A stretch of 35,090 nucleotides of DNA from Myxococcales bacterium. Its GTDB lineage: Bacteria > Myxococcota_A > SURF-8. Below, one piece after another: positions 24,381 through 32,542 of this stretch. Each line of letters begins with the position of its first letter. The stretch's first letter is position 1. The notes beneath the pieces were generated by a model. It did not search any database, was not told where the DNA came from, and saw only the letters and a list, made by a program, of their open reading frames with translations. Location: assembly GCA_003598065.1 (NCBI GenBank), contig QZKR01000073.1, positions 1 through 35,090 on the forward strand, written 5' to 3'. A program made the translations under genes and the position numbers.

Positions 24381-26624
24381 GTGAACGGCGCGAGCAAGCT
24401 TGAGCGCTATGCCGTGTGGGGGCTTTTCGTCGTCGCCGTCGTGATCCTGTTCACGCGGCTGGGCACGTTCCCGCTGCAGATGCAGTGGGAGCCGAACTAC
24501 GGCCAGGTCGTCCGCGAGATGGTCTGGGGCGAGGGCGATCTCATCACCCCCACGTCCAAGGTCGGCTCCGACGAAGGCGCCGCCCCCGGCACGTTCTGGT
24601 CCAAGCCCATTCTCATCTTCTGGCTCGCTTACCCGTTTTACGCCGCCTTCGGCGATGGCGAATGGTCGGCGCGCCTGCCTATCGGCATACTCGGAACCCT
24701 GGTGATTCTTTTCACCTACTGGTTCATGGCGCGTCTCTATACGCCTCGCATCGGCCTATTGGCCGGGTTGGTGCTGCTCACCAGCCCCTGCTATTTCCTC
24801 ATTTCCCGCGCCTTCATGGTCGATCTGCCCTTCGTCGGCGCGATGTGGGTGGCGATCGGCTTCTTATTACTCGGCGAAAAAGAGAACCGCCGCCTGTTCT
24901 ACGACCTGTTTTACGTGTTCATGGGCGTTTCGTCGCTCGCCAAGGGACTGACGCCGCTGATTCTCGTCGGCGTAACCATCCTCGCCTACTGCCTCATTTC
25001 CATGGACTGGGCGCTCTTGAAGCGCATGCGGCTGGTGCGCGGCGGGATCATTTACCTGATCGTCGCCTCGCCGTGGTACGTCTACATGACCGCGAAGTAC
25101 GGCGCGCCGTACGTGAAGAAGTTCTTCTGGGATCACCATGTCGAGCGCTCGCTGGGCAACATCGACAAGCCCAACGACAGCTTCCAGATGTTCGTGCTCT
25201 ACTTTTCGATCGGCGTTCTGCCGTGGCTGACCTTTCTGCCCCAGGCGCTGGCGACGATCGTTCCCTGGCGCGGCCGGGCCGCCGACCGGCGCGGGCCGGA
25301 ACTGTTTTTCCTCACGGGCTTCTTTATGATTTTCTCCTTCTTCTCGATCATCTCCACCAAGTTCGTCCATTACATCTTTCCCGCCGTGCCTTTCGTGGCG
25401 ATGGTCGTGGCGCTCTATATCGATCGCTTGTTCTCCGAGGACGGTCGCCGCGAAATCGGCCGCTTCGCGTTCCTGATCGCGCTGCTCGTCCTGGGCATCG
25501 TCGCTCCGGACCTTCTGGATATGAAAAACTATCGCACGCTGTTCTACTTCATCACCACCGAGCGGCTGCAGGACTGGCACCCCAACGTCGCCGATCCGAC
25601 CTACTTTTTCTCCGTGGTTTTCATCCTCTGGGGTCTCGTTCTCGGCGCGTCGTTCGTCCTCCGGCGCTTCAACCGCTGGTTCTTCGCCGTGCTGGTGGCG
25701 CTGGCGGTGGTTTACGCCTTCTACATCAACATGGTGACGATCCCCACTTTGACGGAGATGTTCGCCGCCCGTTCGATGCTGCGCACCTACCTCGAACTGC
25801 GCGCCTCGCCCGACGAACCCATCGGCGAGTTCACCCAGACCTGGAAATCGCGCAGCATCAAGTATTACATTCCCTTCGACGAATTGAAGGACGAGTACGA
25901 TTACCGGTACTATCGCCTGAGCGACAACGTCCAGAGCGTCCGCCGCTTCTACGAGAAATACAAAGACAAACGGGTCTTCATCATCATCGAACAGAAACAG
26001 AAGCACTTCAGCCGCATCAACGCCCTCTGGCAGGAAGTGACCGGCGGCGAGCAGCTGGTGAAGATCGCCGACGACGCCGTGCACGGCGAGCCCTACCGGC
26101 CGGAGTTCTGGCTGGTCTCCAACCGCGACAGCGTTGGTCAGGCCAAGCACGTCACGGCGGAGGAAATGGAAAGCCAGCTCAAGGAGTTCGTGCGCGAGGA
26201 GCCGTTCACGCCGGGCACGTCGCTGCTCGTCGATTTCGAAGGCGAGATCCAACTCATCGGCTTCGATCCGCTCCCCGCCAAGCATGCCGCCGGACAGGAT
26301 CTGGAAATCACGTTGTACTTCAAGGCGCTCAAGACGCCGTCGCGCGACTACGAGGTGTTCATCCACGCCGAGCGCGATAAACTTTTCCGCCTGCGCGGCG
26401 ACCATGTGCCGGTGGACGGCCGTTATCCGGCCCGCAGATGGACGGAGGGACAGTACATCAAGGACACCTACAAGCTCGACGTCCCGCCCGACACGACGCC
26501 GGGCGACCTCGGTATCTACATCGGCCTGTTCAAAGGCAACTACCGCGCCAAGACGAGCGAGGTCCCGCAGCGCGACGCCGAAGGCCGCATCCTGTTGAGC
26601 ACGGTGGAAATCGTCAATCCCTGA
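24381..26624 (+). CDS. GT39/ArnT-like integral membrane glycosyltransferase
   Basis: 747 residues, GTG at 24381 after GGGAGG. The first ~450 residues hold about eleven hydrophobic helices in the PMT/ArnT arrangement. The first periplasmic loop carries W-E-P-N-Y...R-E-M and S-K-P-I-L-I-F-W-L, and a second loop R-A-F-M-V-D-L-P. These enzymes move sugars from a polyprenyl phosphate to protein or lipid at the periplasmic face. The usual Asp-Glu pair of the first loop is Trp-Glu here, so Glu alone remains; I believe related delta-type sequences share this, but it weakens any substrate guess. The last ~280 residues are soluble: a mixed domain (~480-600) and a beta-sandwich (~620-745) that may bind carbohydrate. 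It overlaps the flippase gene by one base (TGATG), so both belong to one surface-glycan operon. Confidence 0.85.
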   Translation: MNGASKLERYAVWGLFVVAVVILFTRLGTFPLQMQWEPNYGQVVREMVWGEGDLITPTSKVGSDEGAAPGTFWSKPILIFWLAYPFYAAFGDGEWSARLPIGILGTLVILFTYWFMARLYTPRIGLLAGLVLLTSPCYFLISRAFMVDLPFVGAMWVAIGFLLLGEKENRRLFYDLFYVFMGVSSLAKGLTPLILVGVTILAYCLISMDWALLKRMRLVRGGIIYLIVASPWYVYMTAKYGAPYVKKFFWDHHVERSLGNIDKPNDSFQMFVLYFSIGVLPWLTFLPQALATIVPWRGRAADRRGPELFFLTGFFMIFSFFSIISTKFVHYIFPAVPFVAMVVALYIDRLFSEDGRREIGRFAFLIALLVLGIVAPDLLDMKNYRTLFYFITTERLQDWHPNVADPTYFFSVVFILWGLVLGASFVLRRFNRWFFAVLVALAVVYAFYINMVTIPTLTEMFAARSMLRTYLELRASPDEPIGEFTQTWKSRSIKYYIPFDELKDEYDYRYYRLSDNVQSVRRFYEKYKDKRVFIIIEQKQKHFSRINALWQEVTGGEQLVKIADDAVHGEPYRPEFWLVSNRDSVGQAKHVTAEEMESQLKEFVREEPFTPGTSLLVDFEGEIQLIGFDPLPAKHAAGQDLEITLYFKALKTPSRDYEVFIHAERDKLFRLRGDHVPVDGRYPARRWTEGQYIKDTYKLDVPPDTTPGDLGIYIGLFKGNYRAKTSEVPQRDAEGRILLSTVEIVNP

Positions 26625-28120
26625 TGGACGAAGCGCGCGCCAACGAGACGAGAGCGGCGGGGCGCGGCGTGCTGTGGATCACGGCCGCCAAGCTCTATTT
26701 CGTCCTCACCGGCGTTCTGCTTATCACGCTTCTGCCCAAGCTCATCGGCGCGACCGACGAGGAGCGGGCCCGCCATTACGGAACGTTCACCGTCGTCATC
26801 GGCGTACTCAACCCGATCACGATGATGATGATCTCCGGCACCCTGCAGGCGGTGTCGAAATTCATTTCCGAGGACGTCCGCCGCTTCGGCGACGTTCGGC
26901 GCGAGGCGCTGAAGCTCCAGACCGTGTTCGGTGGGCTGGCGGCGGGGGCGTTCGTTTTTGCCGCGCCGCTCATCGCCCATCTGCTCGGCGATGACGCGCT
27001 TACGCCTTATTTGCGCCTCGCCGGCGCGATCGTCTTCTGCTACGCGCTTTACGCGGCGCTGATCGGCTGCTTCAACGGCCGGCGGATGTTCTTCCATCAG
27101 GCGGCGATGGACGCCATTTTCGCCACGCTGAAGATCGGCCTGATCCTACTGCTGGCGGCGCTCGGCTTCGGCGTCATGGGGACGGTGGCCGGTTTCGCGG
27201 CGACGGCGGCAATCATGCTCGTCGTCGCCTGGGCGTTCGTCGGACGGCCGGAACGCGTTGAATCCTCGGTCGGCTGGAAAGACATCCTGCGCTTCGAAGT
27301 CTGGATTATGCTTTTCGCCCTGGTTTCCAACTTGTTGATGAACGCCGATCTCTATCTGGTCAAGGCGCTCGGGCCCGGTGATACGGAGGTGGGCGTCTAT
27401 TCCGTCGCCTTGCAGGCGGCCCGGCTTCCGTACATAGCCGTAATATCAGTTACTTTCGTCATCTTCCCGCTGGTTTCGGCCGCCGCCTACGCCCAGGATC
27501 TGGACAAGGCCCGCCGCTACATCGCCGCGACCATCCGCTATTCTCTGGTGATCGTCGCTTTTCTCGCCGTCTGTCTCTCGGCCGCCTCGCGGGAGGTGCT
27601 GGAGTTGATTTTTCCGCCGATCTTCCTTTCCGGCTGGCCGGTGCTGACGCTGCTTCCCCTTGCCTATATGGCCTATGCCTTGCTGATGATCGTCGCGGCG
27701 ATCATCTCCGGCTGGGGTCGGCCTCATGTCTCGGTTATGCTTACACTCGTTGCGCTGGCGCTCTCCGTGGTCGGCAACGCCGCGGCGGTGCCCCGCTTCG
27801 GAATCGTCGGCGCGGCCGGCGCGACCACGGTCGCCATGGCCGCCGGGGTCGGTCTGGCCTGGCTTTATCTCAAGCGCATGGCCAACCCGGCTTTTCCCTG
27901 GAAAACCCTCCTTAGATTGGCGCTTATCGCGGCGGCGATTTATGGCCTGTCGTTCGCCTGGAGTCCGACCGGAATCCTGCCGATTATTGCAAAATGCCTT
28001 CTGATTGCGGCGGCTTTCGTCGCCGGGCTCATCGTTTTAGGGGAACTGACGACCGCCGATTGGGAGCGGGTCCGAACCGTGGTCCGCCGAAGGCGAGACG
28101 CAAGCGATTCGGCCTCTTAA
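26624..28120 (+). CDS. Wzx/MurJ-like oligosaccharide flippase (MOP superfamily)
   Basis: 498 residues, ATG at 26624 overlapping the preceding stop by one base. About 13-14 hydrophobic helices run through residues ~15-480 with short basic loops; the order and the conserved N-terminal G-V-L-W-I-T-A-A-K-L-Y-F with a following P-K-L-I-G-A fit polysaccharide-export flippases. Such proteins turn lipid-linked oligosaccharides across the inner membrane. The partner gene encodes a polyprenyl-sugar-using glycosyltransferase, so the pair plausibly supplies and uses a lipid-linked sugar at the periplasmic face. The C-terminus ends in a short Arg-rich tail. A role in peptidoglycan (MurJ) cannot be excluded from sequence alone, but the partner argues for surface glycans. 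A hairpin follows the stop at once. Confidence 0.85.
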   Translation: MDEARANETRAAGRGVLWITAAKLYFVLTGVLLITLLPKLIGATDEERARHYGTFTVVIGVLNPITMMMISGTLQAVSKFISEDVRRFGDVRREALKLQTVFGGLAAGAFVFAAPLIAHLLGDDALTPYLRLAGAIVFCYALYAALIGCFNGRRMFFHQAAMDAIFATLKIGLILLLAALGFGVMGTVAGFAATAAIMLVVAWAFVGRPERVESSVGWKDILRFEVWIMLFALVSNLLMNADLYLVKALGPGDTEVGVYSVALQAARLPYIAVISVTFVIFPLVSAAAYAQDLDKARRYIAATIRYSLVIVAFLAVCLSAASREVLELIFPPIFLSGWPVLTLLPLAYMAYALLMIVAAIISGWGRPHVSVMLTLVALALSVVGNAAAVPRFGIVGAAGATTVAMAAGVGLAWLYLKRMANPAFPWKTLLRLALIAAAIYGLSFAWSPTGILPIIAKCLLIAAAFVAGLIVLGELTTADWERVRTVVRRRRDASDSAS

Positions 28121-28137
28121 ATCGCCTTTTCGGCGAT
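28121..28137 (+). terminator. Candidate terminator after the flippase gene
   Basis: ATCGCC, five-base loop, GGCGAT directly after the stop codon, followed by a mixed C/T stretch rather than a clean T-run. Weak intrinsic terminator at best. Confidence 0.4.
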
Positions 28138-28187
28138 CTTCTCCCGACCGGATCGTCCTGACATAGAAAGAATTGAATGCCGTTGGC

Positions 28188-28216
28188 TTGACTCTTTAGC
28201 GCGGTTGTGATAGGAC
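28188..28216 (+). promoter_or_regulatory. Promoter of the F0 ATP synthase genes
   Basis: TTGACT, 17 bases, TAGGAC, about 40 bases before the atpI/Z-like ATG. Confidence 0.55.
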
Positions 28217-28256
28217 CGACGCGTCGTCATCGCCTGGGCATATAAGGAAAGCGCCC

Positions 28257-28481
28257 ATGCCCCAGGACGAGCAAAGCAAGCTTCGGCGCGCGATGTCGTT
28301 CATCGTCGTCGGAACCGAAGTTTCGGGCGCGGTCGCCGCGTCGGCTCTCCTGGGTTACTGGCTCGACGAGCGGCTTATGACGACGCCGGTCTTTATCATC
28401 GTATTGGTAGTGGCCGCCACGGCGGGCGTATTCTGGCGCATTCTTCGACTGCTCAAACGGCTGGAGCGGGAAGACGAGTGA
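28257..28481 (+). CDS. AtpZ/AtpI-like F0 assembly protein
   Basis: 74 residues, ATG at 28257 with AAGGAA upstream. Two membrane helices (~15-35 and ~43-62) are separated by a short loop, with G-Y-W-L-D-E after the first helix and a charged C-terminal tail. This is the pattern of the AtpZ/AtpI family at the head of ATP synthase operons, thought to help c-ring assembly or Mg2+/Ca2+ supply. The promoter lies just upstream and atpB follows after 64 bases. The protein is too short to separate AtpZ from AtpI. Confidence 0.8.
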   Translation: MPQDEQSKLRRAMSFIVVGTEVSGAVAASALLGYWLDERLMTTPVFIIVLVVAATAGVFWRILRLLKRLEREDE

Positions 28482-28545
28482 CGCCTGAGCGCTTAGGGGA
28501 TGGCCGGCGGCCGGTGGCCTTGATCCGCCAAGCAGAGTGGACGCG

Positions 28546-29280
28546 ATGCAGCACTTTTCCTGGTACGATCTGATTCCGGCGTTTGGATCGCTGTCGGAGT
28601 GGTTGCGCGAGAAAGGCGTTCTCGGCGAGCACAGCGGCGCGCAGCACATGATTTCGGCGACGCTTGTCTTTCTCTTTCTGGTGTTCGTCGCCGTTTTCGT
28701 GGGTCGCCGCTATCGCGACCGAGAAAAAAGCCTCGTGCCGCCGCGCCGCTTCGGGCTGACGGCCCTCTTCGAATTCCTCATCGAAAAACTGGAGACGCTT
28801 GTCCACGACGTGATCGGCCACGGGGCCGAGAAGCACGTTCCGATTCTCCTTTCCACCTTCATCTTCATTTTCTTCTCCAATCTCCTGGGCGCGATCCCGG
28901 GTTTTCCGCCGCCGACGAGCACGGTGGCCACCAACGCCGCCATGGCGTTCACGATCTTCCTCTATTACAACTACGCCGGCTTCCGCGCCCACGGCGTGGG
29001 CTACCTCAAACATTTCGCCGGGCCCGTGATCTGGCTGGCCTGGCTGATGATCCCGATCGAACTGATCGGCCACCTCGTGCGGCCGGTGAGCCTTTCCTTG
29101 CGTCTGGCGGGCAACATCACCGGCGACCATATGGTGCTCGGCATCTTCACCGACCTCACCTATATCGTCGTGCCGATGGCCTTCGTCATCCTGGGCCTGT
29201 TCATCGCTTTCGTCCAGGCGTTCGTGTTTACGCTTCTTTCGACAATCTACATCGCCCTTGCGGTGTCGCACGATCACTAA
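28546..29280 (+). CDS. atpB: ATP synthase F0 subunit a
   Basis: 244 residues from the ATG at 28546; a GTG nine bases earlier is in frame but adds only three residues. It forms the ion half-channels against the c-ring in the inner membrane. About five to six helices are visible. The essential arginine is in S-L-S-L-R-L-A-G-N-I-T-G-D-H near residue 185, and the last helix has the conserved Q-A-F-V-F-T-L-L pattern. The first helix is preceded by a short aromatic segment as usual for subunit a. The gene lies between the atpI/Z-like gene and atpE. Subunits b, delta and F1 are not in this window, so the synthase genes are split between loci, as in several deltaproteobacteria-like lineages. Confidence 0.95.
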   Translation: MQHFSWYDLIPAFGSLSEWLREKGVLGEHSGAQHMISATLVFLFLVFVAVFVGRRYRDREKSLVPPRRFGLTALFEFLIEKLETLVHDVIGHGAEKHVPILLSTFIFIFFSNLLGAIPGFPPPTSTVATNAAMAFTIFLYYNYAGFRAHGVGYLKHFAGPVIWLAWLMIPIELIGHLVRPVSLSLRLAGNITGDHMVLGIFTDLTYIVVPMAFVILGLFIAFVQAFVFTLLSTIYIALAVSHDH

Positions 29281-29339
29281 CGTTTGAAGTTCCCGACAGT
29301 TTAGGTGGGCTTGGATTTCCGGTTAGAAAGGAGACAAGG

Positions 29340-29666
29340 ATGAAGAAGCTTCTGATGTCGATTTTCGCGGGCTTGGCCTCGCTGCTTTACTCGTCGGCGG
29401 CATTTGCGGCGGCGGAGGCGGGCGAGCCCAACATGACGATGGGCTACATCGCTTTGGCGGCGGGCCTGGGCATCGGTCTGGCGGCCTTCGGCGGCGCGCT
29501 CGGCCAGGGCCGCGCGGCGGCGGCGGCTCTGGAGGGCATCGCCCGCAACCCGCAGGCCTCCGGCAAGATCCTCACCCCGATGATCATCGGCCTGGCGCTG
29601 GTCGAGTCGCTGGTCATTTACGCCTTCGTCATCACGATTATGCTCGTCTTCAAAGTGAACGTCTGA
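29340..29666 (+). CDS. atpE: ATP synthase F0 subunit c with N-terminal signal-like extension
   Basis: 108 residues, ATG at 29340 with a strong AAAGGAG. The c subunit proper (from ~residue 35) has helix 1 rich in Gly (G-L-G-I-G-L-A-A-F-G-G), the loop A-R-N-P-Q, and helix 2 with the ion-binding glutamate in A-L-V-E-S-L-V-I-Y. A Gln in helix 1 (G-Q-G), Ser directly after the Glu and Tyr five residues after it match the sodium-binding pattern described for Ilyobacter-type rings; whether the ring really uses Na+ is not shown. The first ~25 residues (M-K-K, then a hydrophobic run ending A-A-F-A-A-A) look like a cleavable signal peptide, which some bacterial c subunits carry. A strong terminator follows. 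Confidence 0.95.
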   Translation: MKKLLMSIFAGLASLLYSSAAFAAAEAGEPNMTMGYIALAAGLGIGLAAFGGALGQGRAAAAALEGIARNPQASGKILTPMIIGLALVESLVIYAFVITIMLVFKVNV

Positions 29667-29690
29667 GCTTCACTCGACGGCGAACACGAA

Positions 29691-29720
29691 CGCCCTCCCG
29701 AAAAGGAGGGCGTTTTTTTT
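29691..29720 (+). terminator. Intrinsic terminator of the F0 genes
   Basis: CGCCCTCC, short loop CGAAAA, GGAGGGCG, then eight T. It ends 24-54 bases after the atpE stop and shows that F1 genes do not follow. Confidence 0.93.
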
Positions 29721-29751
29721 CCGAAAAAACGGCCGTCCTGGAACGATCCGT

Positions 29752-31473
29752 TTATTGTCTGTGTCTGAGGCGCCGGGTGAAGAAGGTTTTGATGAAGTCC
29801 GGCTCGTCGATGAACCCTTTTTCGATCATCAGATCCGCCATCGAGGCGAGGACGGATTGCAGCTTGTGGACCTTCGGGTCGTCCGTGGCCGTTTTGCCGT
29901 TCAAAAAGTCGAAGATGAAACGCACCTCTTCCTCGGAGCCGGTCAGCTCGCCGCTTTCGGCGAGACGGGCCAGTTCGTCCAGCAGCTCGGCCGGCGGCGC
30001 GGCCGAATCCGCGCGCTGGGCCGCTTGAGTTCGGGTCTCCGAATTCTCCATTTCGTCGAGCAGGGCGTCGAGTTCTTCCGCCGCCATCTCGAAGCTCGTT
30101 TCTTCCCCTTTTCCGCTCGGGTCCTTGGCGTCGAACAAGGCGTCGAGATCGAGGCTCCAGTCTTTTTCGGCCGTCGCCGCGGCTTTTGCTTTCGAAGCGG
30201 ACTTGGCCTCGCCGTCGGCCTTGGCGAGTCGGATCCGTCCGCTGTCGGAGGGAAATTCGGGAGCCTCGGGGATGTCGAAATCGAATTCCTCTTCTTCCGA
30301 GTCGATTTCCGACTCCAGAGGTTCGGCCGCGCTGGCCAGATCGACGGCCTTTTCGCTTGCGCCCGGCGCGACGGCGGAGGCCGGCGGCTCGTCGGCGTCC
30401 AGATCGAATTCCTCGCTGTCGAAGGTGGCGAAGGGTTCATTGTCCTCCGCCGGCTTGGGGCTTGGAGCGGCGTCCGCCTTCTCTTCGTCGAAGGCGACGT
30501 CCATCTCCGAGCCGAAGACGACTTCCTGTTTGGCTTTCTCCGCCTCCTGCTGCATACGGATGATCGACTCGTCTTGTTCGGCAAGCGATTTGGCGTCGAA
30601 GTGCAAGAAGGCGTTGGTGTCCTCCGGCGAGGCGGCGGCCAGCGCCGCCTCGGAATCGCCGCCGGAATTTCCATCGTCCCAGAGCGATTTCAAAGACGCC
30701 GATTCCTCGCCGCCTGCCTCGGGGAAAGGCTCGGGCTCGGCCTTGCGTTCGGCGATCCGATTGAGGTCGAGCGAGAAATCCTCCAGATCCAGTTCGGGAG
30801 ACTTCGTCGCGATTTCCATCGGCGTTTCGGGAGACGCGTCTCCTTTGGCGACTGGCGCGCGGCCGCTCTCTTCTTCGAAGACGAGGTCGGCTTCGTCGAT
30901 CTCCTGCGTCGTCGTTTTTTCAAGCGCCGGGACGGGCGCAGCCTCCTTGCGCGGCTTGGCTTCGGCCGGTTTGGCCGGGGCGGCTTTTGTCTTCTCCGCC
31001 TCCTTGGCGGCCGCGCCGCCGCGCCTTTTGAGCGGCACGAGATAACGCTTGATCGCCGCGAGGATTTCGCTGCGCGTGGCGACGACCGGCTTCACTTTTT
31101 TCTTGGTGTGGCCGGTTACTTCCTGGATGACGGCGGGATCGGTGGGGTCGAAAAAGGCGACGTAAAGCACGTCGTCGTCGTTTTCGCTTTTCACGGATAC
31201 GGGGATGGCCAACAGCCGTTCGGCCATGTCGCGGGGCAGCATTTTGGCGACGTAGCCTTGAATGCCGAGTTGCGTCAGGGAGACGGGCGGCAGACCAAGC
31301 TGGCTGGCGAGGGCTTGACAGATCTCCTCTTCCAGGCAAATCCCGTCCGCCAGGAGCAATTCGCCGAACGGCCGACCCTCGCTTTTGGCGCGAACCTCGT
31401 AGCCCTGACGCTGATCGGCCTCGACAAGCCCCGCCTGTTCGAGGATGGCCCCCAACTGCGATCCGGTACTCAT
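29752..31473 (-). CDS. MshEN (GspE N-terminal) domain protein with long acidic linker, no ATPase
   Basis: 573 residues, ATG at 31473 after AGGAAAAGAG. Residues ~1-150 are an MshEN/GspE-N domain: S-Q-L-G-A-I-L-E-Q-A-G-L-V, G-E-L-L-L-A-D-G-I, Q-A-L-A-S-Q-L-G-L-P, then the D-P-T-D-P strand-helix part with a V-K-P-V-V-A-T end. From ~165 to ~475 the chain is low-complexity Ala/Glu/Lys/Asp and probably disordered, with short repeated F-D-x-E-E-F-D-L-D-style motifs. The last ~90 residues form a helical domain (E-L-L-D-E-L-A-R-L ... F-I-F-D-F-L-N-G-K ... F-F-T-R-R). MshEN modules bind c-di-GMP in some type II/IV ATPases; here the ATPase is missing. A stand-alone adaptor or c-di-GMP reader is possible. 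It is transcribed divergently from the RecA-like gene. Confidence 0.82.
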   Translation of the reverse strand: MSTGSQLGAILEQAGLVEADQRQGYEVRAKSEGRPFGELLLADGICLEEEICQALASQLGLPPVSLTQLGIQGYVAKMLPRDMAERLLAIPVSVKSENDDDVLYVAFFDPTDPAVIQEVTGHTKKKVKPVVATRSEILAAIKRYLVPLKRRGGAAAKEAEKTKAAPAKPAEAKPRKEAAPVPALEKTTTQEIDEADLVFEEESGRAPVAKGDASPETPMEIATKSPELDLEDFSLDLNRIAERKAEPEPFPEAGGEESASLKSLWDDGNSGGDSEAALAAASPEDTNAFLHFDAKSLAEQDESIIRMQQEAEKAKQEVVFGSEMDVAFDEEKADAAPSPKPAEDNEPFATFDSEEFDLDADEPPASAVAPGASEKAVDLASAAEPLESEIDSEEEEFDFDIPEAPEFPSDSGRIRLAKADGEAKSASKAKAAATAEKDWSLDLDALFDAKDPSGKGEETSFEMAAEELDALLDEMENSETRTQAAQRADSAAPPAELLDELARLAESGELTGSEEEVRFIFDFLNGKTATDDPKVHKLQSVLASMADLMIEKGFIDEPDFIKTFFTRRLRHRQ

Positions 31474-31627
31474 GGCTCTTTTCCTGCGTGTTTACCGACT
31501 TAACCTCTCCCTCTTACCATAATTTGCAGTCCTCGGCAAACACGCGCGTCGAACTTCTTGATGATGATCCTGGTTTACTCCCCAAACGAGCGGCTCTTTT
31601 TTTCCGTCCGACAACCCTGTGCGGTGA

Positions 31628-31642
31628 GTCCGAAGTTCGGAC
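31628..31642. promoter_or_regulatory. Perfect 15-base palindrome between divergent genes
   Basis: GTCCGAA-G-TTCGGAC is a perfect odd-centred palindrome in the 305-base divergent region 31474-31778, 137 bases before the RecA-like gene. It does not match the LexA boxes I know. Candidate operator. I see no convincing -35/-10 pair elsewhere in this gap. Confidence 0.4.
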
Positions 31643-31778
31643 GCGCGGACCGAAATCCGGAAGAAGAACCGCTGGGTCTGACTGGAAACTATTTGAATTT
31701 ACGCGAAAAACGGTTGGCATCGCCCATGCATCGACAAATCCCGACACAGCGAATCGCGACGGGCGCGGGGAGGTTTAA

Positions 31779-32540
31779 ATGGATGCGGCGGGAAATCCGG
31801 TGGCGTTGGCTCGCGAGGCGCAACGCGGCTTGCGAGCGATGATCCGTTTTCTGGAAGTGGAGATGCACGATGAAACCGCCGGCGCGGGATGGCGTCACGG
31901 GATGTTCCCGCTCGGCCAGCCGGCTTTGGAAGCCGTGCTGTGGGCCGGGGTCCCGCGCGGCGCCAGCGTCGAGTTCTGCGGCGTCCAGCCGGCCTGGCCG
32001 CTGGGCTTGGCGATCGGGTGGCTGAGCCAGGCGCAGGCGGAGGGAGGGATCGTCGCCATTGCCGATCCCTTCGGCGAGTTGCCGGCCGTCGCGCTCGCCT
32101 CCCGAGGCGTCGATCCGGCAAGAACGCTGGTTCTTGCCGACGCCGACCCGCGCGGATTGGCGCGGGCCTTGCTGCTGCTGATCCGTCGTGCGCCGGTCGC
32201 CGCCGTGTTGCTGCCGCCGGGACTCATGGCGCAAGGCGGGCCGAGCGACGAATCGCCCCGGAACGCCGCGCCGGGCGGAAAATTGCGGACGCCGATTGCC
32301 GCCGCGTTATTGACGCTGGCTTATGCGGGGCGACGCGCCGGGACGACGCTGCTGATCGTGCGCGGGTCGGGGCGCTGCGCGCCGCCGCCGTCCCTGGGCG
32401 TCGGCCAGATTCGGCTGCGCGTGCTGTATTCCCCGCAGGCCAACGCCGCCGTGGCGCACATCGAACACAACGCTTTTGCCGTGGAGACGATCGGCGCTCG
32501 GTCGCCGCTTGCCGGTCTGCGGCCGTTTGGCGATTCGTGA
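31779..32540 (+). CDS. ImuA/RecA-like protein without Walker A
   Basis: 253 residues, ATG at 31779 with GGGGAGG upstream. The middle follows the RecA/ImuA pattern: F-P-L-G-Q-P-A-L-E-A-V-L, then G-V-P-R-G-A-S-V-E-F, a helix, strands I-V-A-I-A-D-P and T-L-V-L-A-D-A-D, and A-A-V-L-L-P. Where RecA has G-P-E-S-S-G-K-T this protein has G-V-Q-P-A-W-P-L, so ATP binding by Walker A is not expected. ImuA proteins are degenerate RecA relatives that work with ImuB and DnaE2 in error-prone repair, but neither partner gene is present here: the next gene is aspartate kinase, convergent and two bases away. The assignment to ImuA is by pattern only; a general RecA-fold accessory protein is equally possible. 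Confidence 0.6.
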   Translation: MDAAGNPVALAREAQRGLRAMIRFLEVEMHDETAGAGWRHGMFPLGQPALEAVLWAGVPRGASVEFCGVQPAWPLGLAIGWLSQAQAEGGIVAIADPFGELPAVALASRGVDPARTLVLADADPRGLARALLLLIRRAPVAAVLLPPGLMAQGGPSDESPRNAAPGGKLRTPIAAALLTLAYAGRRAGTTLLIVRGSGRCAPPPSLGVGQIRLRVLYSPQANAAVAHIEHNAFAVETIGARSPLAGLRPFGDS

Positions 32541-32542
32541 TT

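Noticed and set aside
24867..26405. A minus-strand frame of over 500 codons opposite the glycosyltransferase
   Set aside because: Antisense translation rich in His, Arg, Glu and Asp; the plus strand has the membrane helices and conserved loops of GT39.
29755..31503. A long plus-strand frame opposite the MshEN protein
   Set aside because: Antisense of a low-complexity Ala/Glu/Lys coding region, giving Arg/Gly/Phe-rich text; the minus strand has the domain and the ribosome site.
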